In this document: piece by piece, positions 11,001 through 19,509 of the stretch
How the letters are laid out: each line of letters begins with the position of its first letter
How positions within the stretch are numbered: the stretch's first letter is position 1
Assembly (NCBI GenBank): GCA_035765895.1
Contig: DASTWL010000049.1
Span: 1 to 48,221, forward strand
From: Verrucomicrobiia bacterium
GTDB taxonomy: Bacteria > Verrucomicrobiota > Verrucomicrobiia > Limisphaerales > DSYF01
Reading direction: 5' to 3'
DNA length: 48,221 nt
Translations under genes and position numbers: made by a program
The notes under the pieces: model-generated
What the model saw: only the letters and a program-made list of their open reading frames with translations
Told to the model about the DNA's origin: nothing
Database searches by the model: none

Positions 11001-12380
11001 CCCGACCAGCTCAATGCGCCAAATGTGAACACCGCGGCCCAGCAGAATTATCTGGCGCGCGGCGCCGGCCGTTCGCTGCCGTTCTTCCGCGGCGCGCTGG
11101 ATGGTGTGCGCGTTTACACCGGCCCCCTGACCGATGCGGAAATTGGCGCGATGCAGCCGCCGGCAAACTTCACCGGCACCGGCACGTTGTATGTTGATTT
11201 GCGGGCCACCAATGCCGCCTCCAGTTCGCTGTCCCTGTTCAATACGTGGACCAACTTGGGCGCCTCGGTCGGCAACTTCACCAAGAGCGGCGGCCTGTCC
11301 TACTCGACCAATGTCGCGGGCACGGGCATCCCGGGAATCTTGTTCGATGGTGCCAGTGGGCGCTACAGCTCGGCAAACATGTCCATCGCAGATCTCACGG
11401 GCGCGAGCGACCGGACGATTGAGGTCTGGGCTTGCAATCCCACCCTGGCCGGTGAGGAAACCATGGTCTCCTTGGGAGACCGGAGCGGCACCCGAAAGAA
11501 TTGTGGTTTCAATTTTGGCAACGCGCCGGGTTGGGGCGCGGCAACTCATTTCAATGACGACGTTCCGTGGGGCGCAATGGGACTGCCCGCGGCCAATGCG
11601 TGGCATCATCTTGTCTACACTTATGACGGCAGCCGGACGGTGAGAATCTACGTGGATGGATTGTTGTGGTATACCGATCCGCTCAACGGATCACTCGTTA
11701 CTCCCAACGGGGATTCAGTCAATGTCGGTTGCCAGCGGGCTGCCGGAGGTGGGGGGACGGCGGGGCAGTTCTTTTCTGGCTACATCAATGCCGTCCGCGT
11801 TTGGGGCGGGGTGATGAGCGCCAGCCAGGTGGCATCGAATTATCTCCGTGGGCCGTGGACCTTCCCCGCAGCGCCCCAAGCCATTGCTTTCGCCCCCATT
11901 TCCAACGTCACCGCCAGCGTCGGTGTTCCCCTGGTCATCACCAACGCCGCGACTGATCCGAACCAGCCGCCGCTGCCGCTCACGTTCAGCCTGTTGAGCC
12001 CGCTCGATGGCGCGGCCATTGACGCCGCCAGCGGCTTGTTCACTTGGCGTCCCGCGGTGGCGCAGGCCGACACGACCAACTTGATCACGCTTCAGGTCGC
12101 CAACAACGGCATGCCCGGTCTGACGGCCACGCAGAGTTTTGTCGTGCGCGTGAACCCCGTGGCCTTGCCGGGCGTTGCGAATGCGGGAGTTTCCAATGGC
12201 CAGTTTGGGTTTCAGATCAATGGCGACGCGGGGCCGGATTATCTGATTCAAACTTCAACGAATCTGTTGGATTGGACAACGGTCCTCAGCACCAACTCGC
12301 CGGCGCTGCCGTTCAATTGGACCGATCCCAGCCCGGCGCTGGATGCGGCACGATTCTACCGGGTGCGCCTTGGACCTTGA
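8097..12380 (+). CDS. Giant Svx/AvrXca-like secreted gluzincin peptidase with hexapeptide repeat and LamG domains
   Basis: 1427 residues. The signal peptide ends at about residue 32 (ALLGLAAAARAD). A galactose-binding-like domain (about 40-205) precedes a metallopeptidase domain with H331-E332-F-T-H335 and a candidate third zinc ligand E355 in FWENHANYGREQ, the layout of a gluzincin. This resembles the Svx/AvrXca family (DUF6055-like) of plant-associated bacteria; from memory, Pectobacterium Svx has been described as a gluzincin presumed to act on extensins. Residues about 655-750 form a left-handed beta-helix of hexapeptide repeats (ARVLGTAQVRGAARI...). Then come two LamG-like domains (about 811-1018 and 1028-1250), a putative Ig domain (1260-1357) and a C-terminal YLIQTSTNLLDWTTV domain seen in Verrucomicrobiota secreted proteins. 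The predicted role is extracellular proteolysis of a glycosylated polymer. Substrate is unproven. A hairpin follows the stop. Confidence 0.85.
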   Translation: MNAIALRRPVGRWWHTLVLVALLGLAAAARADVNPLAVDPPSPALTNYTSLGEWNVSGDFEGWTTAQLAATSVAGGVLAGTPSGANPQVMLLNLANGPDLDLAFNDYLDIRLQVSAGFSGSIQVYFGTTNTPGISAARVFTIGNTNIPNDGAFHLYRLFLGPQAYWRGSLSDLRIDPLGTGARPNQTFAIDYVRLGDLAGDIYHPSYVAGSVPGPGTNSPNGFPTLELSSKHFRFCWDISITSNSFWTADMPHGTLRNFEEVWKSQVWHLGFPEPSRPMGTSLPYTGPKYKVNVTTWYGGYWTGGDGNGIPWVNITPDGLRVDPPTWVPPHEFTHACQEDANAGGNQTVDGQFWENHANYGREQWLYYFPWNTNQSNLDPYYADTSHFWIGHGRNYYLCWPFWLYLDENPDNLPGLGVSNGVFISTKLWQAAQSGEYLWDTLGRLAPGAPVQDIIGYMARRNVMWDYSHRAALTNAAKTGDTELNQRWTYAELRQRPDDPTWWQTPLEFAPQQTGYKIVRLVPQGTGSGRVVSVNFHGLPDSARGADWRASLVVVSTSGAVRYSSLWNAGVNSVTLAANENDVYLSVAGTPALPFLPESIDDGQQSYQSSPAKARFPYEVQMSGAVPYESANGSTAGLVHVSNGGGWRASSAIVDATAYVGPNARVLGTAQVRGAARIEDYAVVEGNAIVRDNAIVSGHALVRNSALVKDYAKVRDYAMVVDSAVVSGSARVIEHGQITGSSVITDWATVKGSVSTWHDNNVATGSQAWNDAVLDGDFSTCQSVSNGFHFGFEEYNPGPLIWITNRTAPRRLYAAYEFTAPHDSLAKDLLGVTDGYLEGNPAWFSGDRQHRGFLAFNGADQYVILDRSLSDLRETTITAWVKWSGGPANQPAWYFGTAPTNGMFFTPDDGTGKAAFSIAHAGVTQTLTGSNALSVGVWTHVAVSLSNNVMGRLYLDGVNVATGSITISPDQLNAPNVNTAAQQNYLARGAGRSLPFFRGALDGVRVYTGPLTDAEIGAMQPPANFTGTGTLYVDLRATNAASSSLSLFNTWTNLGASVGNFTKSGGLSYSTNVAGTGIPGILFDGASGRYSSANMSIADLTGASDRTIEVWACNPTLAGEETMVSLGDRSGTRKNCGFNFGNAPGWGAATHFNDDVPWGAMGLPAANAWHHLVYTYDGSRTVRIYVDGLLWYTDPLNGSLVTPNGDSVNVGCQRAAGGGGTAGQFFSGYINAVRVWGGVMSASQVASNYLRGPWTFPAAPQAIAFAPISNVTASVGVPLVITNAATDPNQPPLPLTFSLLSPLDGAAIDAASGLFTWRPAVAQADTTNLITLQVANNGMPGLTATQSFVVRVNPVALPGVANAGVSNGQFGFQINGDAGPDYLIQTSTNLLDWTTVLSTNSPALPFNWTDPSPALDAARFYRVRLGP

Positions 12381-12397
12381 AGCCCGCCGATTGTGCG

Positions 12398-12419
12398 CGT
12401 CGCCTGCATTCAGGCGACG
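12398..12419 (+). terminator. Hairpin after the Svx-like gene, possible terminator
   Basis: A perfect 9-bp stem (CGTCGCCTG / CAGGCGACG) with a CATT loop begins 18 nt after the stop codon at 12380. No U-tract follows (next bases GTCGGTTG), so it may pause or protect the 3' end rather than terminate on its own. It marks the largest gap in the otherwise compact + strand gene run. Confidence 0.5.
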
Positions 12420-12721
12420 GTCGGTTGACCGGCGGAGTTGGAATGAACCATCGCCACAGCCGCGCCGGGAAAGTTCATCTCAAGGATGCCGCCAACCGGT
12501 GGACCTTGAATCCCAACTCGATCCGCCTCCGGTCCGCGCAGCAGCGGAATTCCCCCTGACCGTCCAAGCTTGGTCTGCACCGATTTCCCGCCATCTCTCC
12601 GCGCCGTGCGGCGGCCGCGTGAAGAGCGCACGGGTTTTTCTAAAATCAGCAGTGGTGCGAGCAGGAAAGGCCGTGACTTAATTAGGGATTAACGACGACG
12701 GTGGCAAACTTGGAAACCGAC
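12420..12721. other. Intergenic stretch without a recognisable gene
   Basis: This makes up most of the 341 nt between the Svx-like gene and the first SASA esterase. Frames crossing it on either strand have no family-like sequence and no credible start. It holds an AT-richer patch near 12637-12690 (tttttctaaaatc; ttaattagggattaa) where a promoter for the downstream genes would be expected, but I cannot identify -35/-10 boxes with confidence. Confidence 0.5.
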
Positions 12722-14704
12722 ATGAAGAAATTCACTGGCGCCTTGCTGGTTTTGATGTTGTTCGCCGGCCTGGCCCGGGCGGATGTTCGATTGCCGCACA
12801 TTTTTGGCGACCACATGGTGCTTCAACGCAACGTGAAGGTGCCGGTCTGGGGTTGGGCTGACCCGGGTGAAAGGGTCACGGTCGAGTTTGCGGGCCGGCG
12901 GGTGTCGGTTTCGGCGGACAAGGACGGCAAGTGGATGGTAAAATTGGCGCCCCTCAATGCCAGCAGTGAAGGTCGCGAGCTTACGGTTTCCGGGAGGAAC
13001 ACGATTGTTTTGAAAGATGTCCTCGTGGGCGAGGTTTGGGTGTGCTCGGGCCAGTCCAACATGGATTTCAACCTGGGTGGCGTCATTAACGCACAGGAGG
13101 AGATCCGGCGTGCCAATCATCCCCAGATCCGCCATTTCACAACCGGCTACGCCGCTCCCGCCGAGCCTGCCAAGGACTGTCAAGGTCAGTGGGTGGTGTG
13201 CTCGCCTGAGACGGCTGGCGGATTCACCGCGGTTGGTTACTTCTTTGGCCTGGAACTGCATCAAGCGCTCAACGTCCCGGTCGGTTTGATCAAGTCGGCA
13301 GTGGGCGGCACCCCGGTGGAGTCTTGGACCGGCAAGGAAATGATGATGTCTGAACCGGCGTTTGCCGCAGCGCTCAAGCTTTACGACAACACGCTCAAGA
13401 ATTATCCGGAGGCCAGAAAGAAGTATGAGGCAGAAGTCGCGGCACGCGATGCCGTGATCAAGGCGCCGGTGGAGGACAAGGGGTGGGAGTCCCCCTCGCT
13501 GGAGGACGCGGATTGGAAAACGATTCCGCAGCCCGACATCTGGGAAAACCATGGTCTCAATATCGATGGCGTGGTCTGGGAACGATTCGCGGTCACGATT
13601 CCGCAAAGTTGGGCAGGCAAGGAACTCACCTTGCACCTGGCTCCGGTCGACAATGAAGATCTCACGTATTGGAACGGGACCAAGGTGGGCGAAGGCAACG
13701 ATTACAAACAGGTCCGGTCCTACACGGTTCCGGCCAGTCTCGTAAAGGCAGGCTCGACCGTCATTGCCATTCGGGTCAATGACACCGACGGCTGGGGCGG
13801 CATCAATGGGAAGCCCGAGGACATGTTCCTCGCGTGTGCAGGTCAGGGAAAGATCTCGTTGGTGGGGCAATGGAAATACAAGATCGCTTTCACGCTCCCA
13901 CCGTGGCCGCGGGAGCCGTTGGGTCCGGGAAACGCATTCCTGCCCACCGCACTTTACAACGGCATGATTGCGCCATACGCCGGCTACGGCATCAAGGGCG
14001 CCATCTGGTATCAGGGGGAGGGCAATGAAAGCGACAAACCCGGCAGCTATTTTTACAAGATGCGCGGCATGATTGCCGGCTGGCGCAAAGCCTGGGGCGA
14101 GGGGGATTTTCCGTTTTACTACACCCAGATCGCCAACTTCCGCGATCCAACCGATGATCCGGCTGGCAACGACGGCGTCCACTGGGCCACTGTCCGTCAA
14201 TCGCAACTCCAGACGCTGAACGTGAAGCATACCGGCATGGCCGTAACCATTGATCTCGCCGATCCGGACAACCCGGGCGACATCCATCCCAAGGACAAGC
14301 AGGACGTTGGCCATCGTCTCGCCCTGTGGGCGCTCGCGAAGGATTACGGCCAGCGCGGCCTGGTTTACAGCGGACCGATTTATAAATCGATGCGGGTCGA
14401 AGGCGACCAGATTCGCCTCCGCTTTGACTGCACGGGTGGCGGGCTTGTAGTGGGTTCCAAAGCGGGGATCAACCCGTTCCAGGAACTCAAAGGTGCCAAG
14501 CTGCAGTGCTTCGCAATCGCAGGTGCGGATCGCAAGTGGTTTTGGGCCAATGCAGTCATTGACGGCCATACCGTGCTCGTTTCCAGTCCGGAGGTGGAGC
14601 ATCCCGTCGCGGTGCGCTACGCGTATTCGATGAATCCGGCCGGCAACAAGCTTTACAACAAGGAGGGCCTGCCGGCGTCCCCGTTCCGCACCGATAATTG
14701 GTAA
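12722..14704 (+). CDS. Secreted sialate O-acetylesterase-type (SASA) esterase with jelly-roll insert
   Basis: 660 residues from ATG 12722 (MKKFTGALLVLMLFAGLARAD, a clean signal peptide); an in-frame GTG at 12701 would put seven extra residues before it and is less likely. SGNH/SASA hydrolase motifs: G110-Q-S112-N-M (nucleophile S112), IWYQGEGNES, and D520-I-H522-P for the Asp/His pair. A beta-galactosidase-type jelly-roll (about 245-375, GWESPSLEDADWKTI...VIAIRVNDTDGWGG) is inserted in the hydrolase fold, common in the larger members of this family. It probably removes acetyl groups from plant polysaccharide; sialate itself is unlikely in this context. The next gene, 15 nt downstream, is a clear paralogue lacking the insert. 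Confidence 0.92.
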   Translation: MKKFTGALLVLMLFAGLARADVRLPHIFGDHMVLQRNVKVPVWGWADPGERVTVEFAGRRVSVSADKDGKWMVKLAPLNASSEGRELTVSGRNTIVLKDVLVGEVWVCSGQSNMDFNLGGVINAQEEIRRANHPQIRHFTTGYAAPAEPAKDCQGQWVVCSPETAGGFTAVGYFFGLELHQALNVPVGLIKSAVGGTPVESWTGKEMMMSEPAFAAALKLYDNTLKNYPEARKKYEAEVAARDAVIKAPVEDKGWESPSLEDADWKTIPQPDIWENHGLNIDGVVWERFAVTIPQSWAGKELTLHLAPVDNEDLTYWNGTKVGEGNDYKQVRSYTVPASLVKAGSTVIAIRVNDTDGWGGINGKPEDMFLACAGQGKISLVGQWKYKIAFTLPPWPREPLGPGNAFLPTALYNGMIAPYAGYGIKGAIWYQGEGNESDKPGSYFYKMRGMIAGWRKAWGEGDFPFYYTQIANFRDPTDDPAGNDGVHWATVRQSQLQTLNVKHTGMAVTIDLADPDNPGDIHPKDKQDVGHRLALWALAKDYGQRGLVYSGPIYKSMRVEGDQIRLRFDCTGGGLVVGSKAGINPFQELKGAKLQCFAIAGADRKWFWANAVIDGHTVLVSSPEVEHPVAVRYAYSMNPAGNKLYNKEGLPASPFRTDNW

Positions 14705-14719
14705 TCGTCAAGCAATCCC

Positions 14720-16345
14720 ATGTCTGCCAAATGCCATGAGTTGGGGGGGGAAGCCGGTGGTCTGAGTGCTCACTTGTCCGGTGGGTGCGTCAGGTTTCGT
14801 GGCTTGGCTTGGGTGGCGATCGCGGTCTTGCTGGTTTTATCGGCTCGCGCCGAGGTTCGCCTGAACCGGTTGTTCACCGATCACATGGTGTTGCAACGCG
14901 AGATGCTCGCGCCGGTTTGGGGCTGGGCCGATCCGGGTGAGAGGGTCTCCGTGCAGTTTGCCGGTCAAAGCGCCACGGCTGTGGCGGGTCCGGATGGAAA
15001 ATGGATGACCAGATTGGGGCCTTTCGCGGCGAGTTCCTCCGGGCGGGACCTCGTTGTCACGGGAAAGAACACCCTCACAGTCACCGACGTGTTGGTGGGA
15101 GATGTGTGGCTGGGATCCGGCCAGTCCAACATGGAATTTGCGATGCGTGACGTGGAGAATTCAAAGGATGAGATCGCCGGAGCCGACAGACCTTTAATCC
15201 GCCTTTTCACGGTGCCGCGCTCGGAGAAGAGCCAGCTCGCAGATGATGTGGATTCGAAATGGGTGGTTTGTCGGCCGGACACCGTGAGGGATTTCTCGGC
15301 GGTGCTGTATTTGTTTGGTCGCGAGATCAATGCTGAGACGAAGGTGCCGGTCGGCCTCATTCACAGTTCGGTTGGCGGGACGCGCATCGAGTTGTGGACG
15401 GCGCCGGAGGGTTTCGCCACCGTGCCGGAGTTCGCGGGTGCGGTGCAGGGCATTGAGGCTGCGGAGCGACAGTATCGCGAGCAAATCCTGCCCAAGGCGC
15501 TTCCGCTGTTGGAGGACTGGATTGCGCGGACCAAGACGGCTTTGGCGAATGGCACCCGAGTGCCGGTCGCGCCGGACTGGCCCGATCATCCGCGACTTGG
15601 AAACTCCGGTTTATATTTGGGAATGATTCATCCGCTCGTGCCGTTCGGCTTGCGCGGCGTGGCCTGGTATCAGGGCGAATGGAACGGGGGCGAGAACGAC
15701 ATTTATGTCAGGCGGATGCAAGCGTTGATCGCTGGTTGGCGGCAGGTATGGAACCGTCCGGATCTGCCGTTCTATTACGTGCAGCTCGCGCGCATGCCGC
15801 AGAAGGATGATCCGCCCTGGCTGGGTGACGGATTGTCGCCCACACGGGAAGCGCAGCGCAAGAGTCTCGCCATCCCGCATACTGGCATGGCGGTGATCAT
15901 TGACTTGCCCGGTGACTCTGGCTGGCATCCGCGCAACAAGCAGGATGTGGCCAGGCGGCTGTCGCTTTGGGCGCTGCATAATGAATACGGCCGGAAAGAC
16001 CTCGTTTTCAGTGGGCCGCTTTATCGCGAGATGACCGTGGAGGAGGACAGAATTCGGCTGCGCTTTGATCATGTCGGATCGGGACTGATGGCGGGGAGCA
16101 AGAACGGCCTTGAGCCAGTGAAGCCGGCGCCGGACCAACCACTAAAAGAGTTTGCAGTGGCGGGCGCGAATCGGAAGTGGGTTCTGGCGGAGGCCAGAAT
16201 TGACGGTGCCGATGTGGTGGTTTCTTCCCTCGAGGTTCCTCATCCCGTCGCGGTGCGTTACGCCTATTGCAATGATCCCGAAGGCGCAAACCTTTACAAC
16301 AAGGAAGGCCTGCCGGCATCGCCATTCCGAACGGATGATTGGTAA
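14720..16345 (+). CDS. SASA-type acetylesterase, paralogue without the jelly-roll insert
   Basis: 541 residues, collinear with the preceding esterase: the N-terminal domain (DHMVLQREMLAPVWGWADPG), nucleophile S136 in GSGQSNM, AWYQGEWNGG, and an almost identical C-terminus (LYNKEGLPASPFRTDDW versus ...RTDNW). The roughly 120-residue jelly-roll insert is absent. The Asp/His region reads GDSGWHPRNKQD with H403, so Asp-His spacing differs from the GDIHP of the neighbour. The hydrophobic signal segment (LAWVAIAVLLVLSARA) starts only at about residue 29, preceded by a glycine-rich leader that contains a run of eight G (14743-14750). GTG 14812 would be an alternative start but would cut into the signal segment. 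Most likely a tandem duplication product acting on other acetyl positions of the same polymer. Confidence 0.9.
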   Translation: MSAKCHELGGEAGGLSAHLSGGCVRFRGLAWVAIAVLLVLSARAEVRLNRLFTDHMVLQREMLAPVWGWADPGERVSVQFAGQSATAVAGPDGKWMTRLGPFAASSSGRDLVVTGKNTLTVTDVLVGDVWLGSGQSNMEFAMRDVENSKDEIAGADRPLIRLFTVPRSEKSQLADDVDSKWVVCRPDTVRDFSAVLYLFGREINAETKVPVGLIHSSVGGTRIELWTAPEGFATVPEFAGAVQGIEAAERQYREQILPKALPLLEDWIARTKTALANGTRVPVAPDWPDHPRLGNSGLYLGMIHPLVPFGLRGVAWYQGEWNGGENDIYVRRMQALIAGWRQVWNRPDLPFYYVQLARMPQKDDPPWLGDGLSPTREAQRKSLAIPHTGMAVIIDLPGDSGWHPRNKQDVARRLSLWALHNEYGRKDLVFSGPLYREMTVEEDRIRLRFDHVGSGLMAGSKNGLEPVKPAPDQPLKEFAVAGANRKWVLAEARIDGADVVVSSLEVPHPVAVRYAYCNDPEGANLYNKEGLPASPFRTDDW

Positions 16346-16402
16346 AACGGTTTTGGTGAACAGCCTCCGGCTATCACGAATTTTGAGAGACACATTTGCC
16401 GT

Positions 16403-19381
16403 ATGAAAGACTCGACGATTATGATCAAATCAAGGAACCAGTTCCTTTGTGCGATGATTTTTTTGGCTGCGATTGGCGGGCCTGCGCCAATCGTCCGCGC
16501 CGCCGCGACGGCACGGGACCCGGTGGTGGAAGTTGTTGCCAGTCCCGACGCCGCGCTCGGCAACCAAAATTACCCGGGCAACCGCGCGCCACTGCTGCCC
16601 AGTCCGCTCATCAATTTGCCGTTCGGTGCAATCAAGCCCCAAGGCTGGCTGCGCAAGCAGTTGGAGCTGGAGGCGGACGGCTTCACCGGACATCTCACCG
16701 AGATCAGCCCGTGGTGCAACAAAGAGGACAACGCCTGGCTGAGTCCAGAAGGTGAGGGGGCCAATTCATGGGAGGAAGTGCCCTATTGGTTTCGCGGCTA
16801 CGCGGCACTCGGCTATGTGCTCGACGACCAGAAGATCATCAAGGAAGCCCAGCCGTGGCTTGAAGCCGCCATCGCCAGCCAGACCGAATACGGCTATTTC
16901 GGCCCGCGCGCCAATTTGGGTGCGCCGGTTCACCCGGCCGTGCCGGCCGATCTGTTCACGACGGGCGACGGTCAGCCCGGGCTTACGGCAGAATATTTTT
17001 CCGACCAGAATTTCGAGAAGCTCCAGGGCAAACGGGTGGATCCGCAGGTGGATTTCAACTGGCGAAAGACCAGTCCTCCGATGGCGGGGCTCGGCGGAGA
17101 GCATTACAGCGTCCGCTGGACCGGCCGACTGACGGCCAAACAGACGGGTGACTATGTCTTCTCGTTGTATTGTGATGACGGCGCCCGGCTCTGGCTGGAC
17201 GGCAAGGTGGTCGTTGAAGATTGGGGCGGTCATCCAGCGCGCACGACCGTGGCCCGCCAATCCGTGCATCTGGAAGCCGGCAAACCGTGCGACCTGCGAT
17301 TGGATTACTTCAACGACATCAACGACGGCGAAATTCGCCTGGGTTGGAAGCAGCCTGGCGCGGTGTATGAGGCCCGCAACATGCCGGACCTGATGCCGAA
17401 CCAAAACATGCTCTTCGCGCTCCGGTCGTATTACGAATACAGCGGCGATGAACGGGTGTTGAAGCTGATGCAGCGCTACTTCGACTGGGAGCTGCAGATT
17501 CCGGACAACAAGTTCTTCTCCGGTGGCTGGCAGGTGCCGCGCAATGGTGACAATCTCGACAGCGTTTACTGGCTCTACAATCGGACCAGCGATCCCAAGT
17601 TGCTTGAGCTGGCAGCCAAGCTGCAACGCTGCGGTGCCAGTTGGATGGGCAAAGTCACCGGCGGGCACAACGTGGATTTCTCCCAGGGCTTCCGCAAACC
17701 CGCTGAGTTCTACCAGCAGAACCACGATCCGAAATTCCTGGCCGCCACGGAGAACAACTGGAACAGCATGATGGACATTTACGGGCAGGTGCCGGGCGGC
17801 ATGTTCGGCGGCGACGAATTTGCGCGCGCGGGCTTCACAGACCCGCGGCAGGCGATTGAGACGTGCGGCGCCGTCGAGATGATCATCTCCGAAGCAACAT
17901 TGCTCGATGTGACCGGCGACACCAAATGGGCCGACCGCTGCGAGGACATCGCTTTCAATACGCTGCCCGCGACGATGACGGCGGACATGAAGGCGTTGCG
18001 TTATCTGACTTCGCCCAATCAGGTCAACTCAGACGCGCGCAGCAAGGCGCCGGAGCTGGCCGATGGCGGACCGATGCAGGTGATGAATCCCCATGACCAC
18101 CGCTGCTGCCAGCACAACAGTGGCGCTGGCTGGCCCTACTTTGCGCAGAGTTTGTGGAAAGCCGCCCCGGGCAACGGACTGGCCGCCGTGATGTATGCGG
18201 CCAGCACGGTAAACGCCAAAGTCGGCGATGGCGTGAAGATCAGTGTTGCCGAGGAAACGCATTATCCCTTCGATGGCACGGTCACGCTCAAGCTCCAGAC
18301 TCCGACGTCCGTGGACTTCCCGCTGTATCTGCGCATCCCGGCCTGGTGCCAGAAGGCGAGTCTCGAATTGAATGGTCAGAAGTTGCCGTGCGACAGCCAG
18401 CCGGGCGCCTATCTCAAAGTTCAGCGGCAATGGAAGAACGGCGACACGGTCACGTTGAGTCTGCCCATGCCGGTCCGGGTGAAAACCTGGACCGCGAACC
18501 AAAACAGCGTTTCGGTCGAGCGCGGCCCGTTGACCTTCTCGGTCCAGATTGGCGAGAACTACGTTCGCTACGAACCCGCGCGCTTTCCGGAGCCGTGGCC
18601 CGCGTGGGAAATCAAACCGGCGTCGCCCTGGAATTACGCGTTGCAGATCACGCCCGCCGATGTCGCTGATTCCTTCAAGGTGGTAACGAAACGATGGCCG
18701 GAGAACAACATGCCGTGGACCCAGGAAGGCGCTCCGGTGGAGTTGCTGGCGAAGGCGCGGCAACTTTCCAACTGGCAGGAGGACCATCTGGGGCTGGTTG
18801 ACAAGTTGCAGCCCAGTCCGGTCAAATCGGATCAACCGCTGCAGACGATCACGCTGATTCCCATGGGCGCGGCGCGATTGCGGGTCGCGGCCATTCCCGT
18901 GTTGGGCGACGGGCCGGACGCCCACGCCTGGCAGCCGCCGCCGGAACCGCTCACTTCCTATAGTCGTGGTGGACCCGACCCTTACGAGGCCATGTTCGAC
19001 GGCAAGGTGCCGGAAAAGTCGAACGACCGGAACCTGCCGCGCTTCACCACCTACTGCTTTGGTGGCGCTGAAGATGGGAAGCTCCAATGGGTCAGGAAAA
19101 ACTTTGACGCCGAAACCACTGTCTCTTCGTGCGAAGTCTTCTGGTATGACGAATCACAGCCGCCGGGCGACGTGCGGCTGCCGAAATGGTGGCGGGTGCT
19201 TTATCGGGACGGCGACGAGTGGAAGCCGGTGCAAAATCCTTCCGGCTACGGCGTCGAGCCGGACAAGTTCAACGTCGTGACGTTTGCGCCGGTCAAAACC
19301 ACCGCGCTGCGCCTCGATGTTCAATGTCAGGACGAGCCCAATCGCCATGCCATGGGCATTTACGAATGGCGAATCAAGTGA
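16403..19381 (+). CDS. Secreted DUF1680 beta-L-arabinofuranosidase-like enzyme with PA14 insert
   Basis: 992 residues; signal peptide about 1-35 (start ATG 16403, or ATG 16421). The (alpha/alpha)6 barrel begins with LPFGAIKPQGWLRKQLELEADGF, is interrupted by a PA14 sugar-binding domain (about 183-326, LTAEYFSDQNFEKLQ...RLWLDGKVVVEDWGG), and resumes. The DUF1680 zinc/catalytic motif is present: E486-T-C488 and C568-C569 in HDHRCCQHN. A discoidin-like domain closes the protein (about 850-992, ending GIYEWRIK) and resembles the N-terminal domain of the GH127 at 20327. Predicted beta-L-arabinofuranosidase or a related activity; it is distant from the canonical GH127 downstream and from the GH146-like gene upstream, so the linkage may differ. 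It lies 57 nt after the SASA pair. Confidence 0.85.
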   Translation: MKDSTIMIKSRNQFLCAMIFLAAIGGPAPIVRAAATARDPVVEVVASPDAALGNQNYPGNRAPLLPSPLINLPFGAIKPQGWLRKQLELEADGFTGHLTEISPWCNKEDNAWLSPEGEGANSWEEVPYWFRGYAALGYVLDDQKIIKEAQPWLEAAIASQTEYGYFGPRANLGAPVHPAVPADLFTTGDGQPGLTAEYFSDQNFEKLQGKRVDPQVDFNWRKTSPPMAGLGGEHYSVRWTGRLTAKQTGDYVFSLYCDDGARLWLDGKVVVEDWGGHPARTTVARQSVHLEAGKPCDLRLDYFNDINDGEIRLGWKQPGAVYEARNMPDLMPNQNMLFALRSYYEYSGDERVLKLMQRYFDWELQIPDNKFFSGGWQVPRNGDNLDSVYWLYNRTSDPKLLELAAKLQRCGASWMGKVTGGHNVDFSQGFRKPAEFYQQNHDPKFLAATENNWNSMMDIYGQVPGGMFGGDEFARAGFTDPRQAIETCGAVEMIISEATLLDVTGDTKWADRCEDIAFNTLPATMTADMKALRYLTSPNQVNSDARSKAPELADGGPMQVMNPHDHRCCQHNSGAGWPYFAQSLWKAAPGNGLAAVMYAASTVNAKVGDGVKISVAEETHYPFDGTVTLKLQTPTSVDFPLYLRIPAWCQKASLELNGQKLPCDSQPGAYLKVQRQWKNGDTVTLSLPMPVRVKTWTANQNSVSVERGPLTFSVQIGENYVRYEPARFPEPWPAWEIKPASPWNYALQITPADVADSFKVVTKRWPENNMPWTQEGAPVELLAKARQLSNWQEDHLGLVDKLQPSPVKSDQPLQTITLIPMGAARLRVAAIPVLGDGPDAHAWQPPPEPLTSYSRGGPDPYEAMFDGKVPEKSNDRNLPRFTTYCFGGAEDGKLQWVRKNFDAETTVSSCEVFWYDESQPPGDVRLPKWWRVLYRDGDEWKPVQNPSGYGVEPDKFNVVTFAPVKTTALRLDVQCQDEPNRHAMGIYEWRIK

Positions 19382-19509
19382 GCGCATTCCTGAAGACGGC
19401 TTGGGGGACGGCGCTCTGGCGCGGCCTCGGGCGTTGGCAACCGCTGAATCCGGCGCCAATTTTCGCCTGACAAAAACTGAATTCGGGACAAGCCGATCAA
19501 GTCATAGAC

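Noticed and set aside
12044-12559. Open frame crossing the end of the Svx-like gene into the 341-nt gap
   Set aside because: It overlaps the Ig and C-terminal domains out of frame and its tail has no family resemblance; treated as chance.
12689-14602. Long minus-strand open frame opposite the first SASA esterase
   Set aside because: Antisense shadow of a gene with clear catalytic motifs; no recognisable domain.
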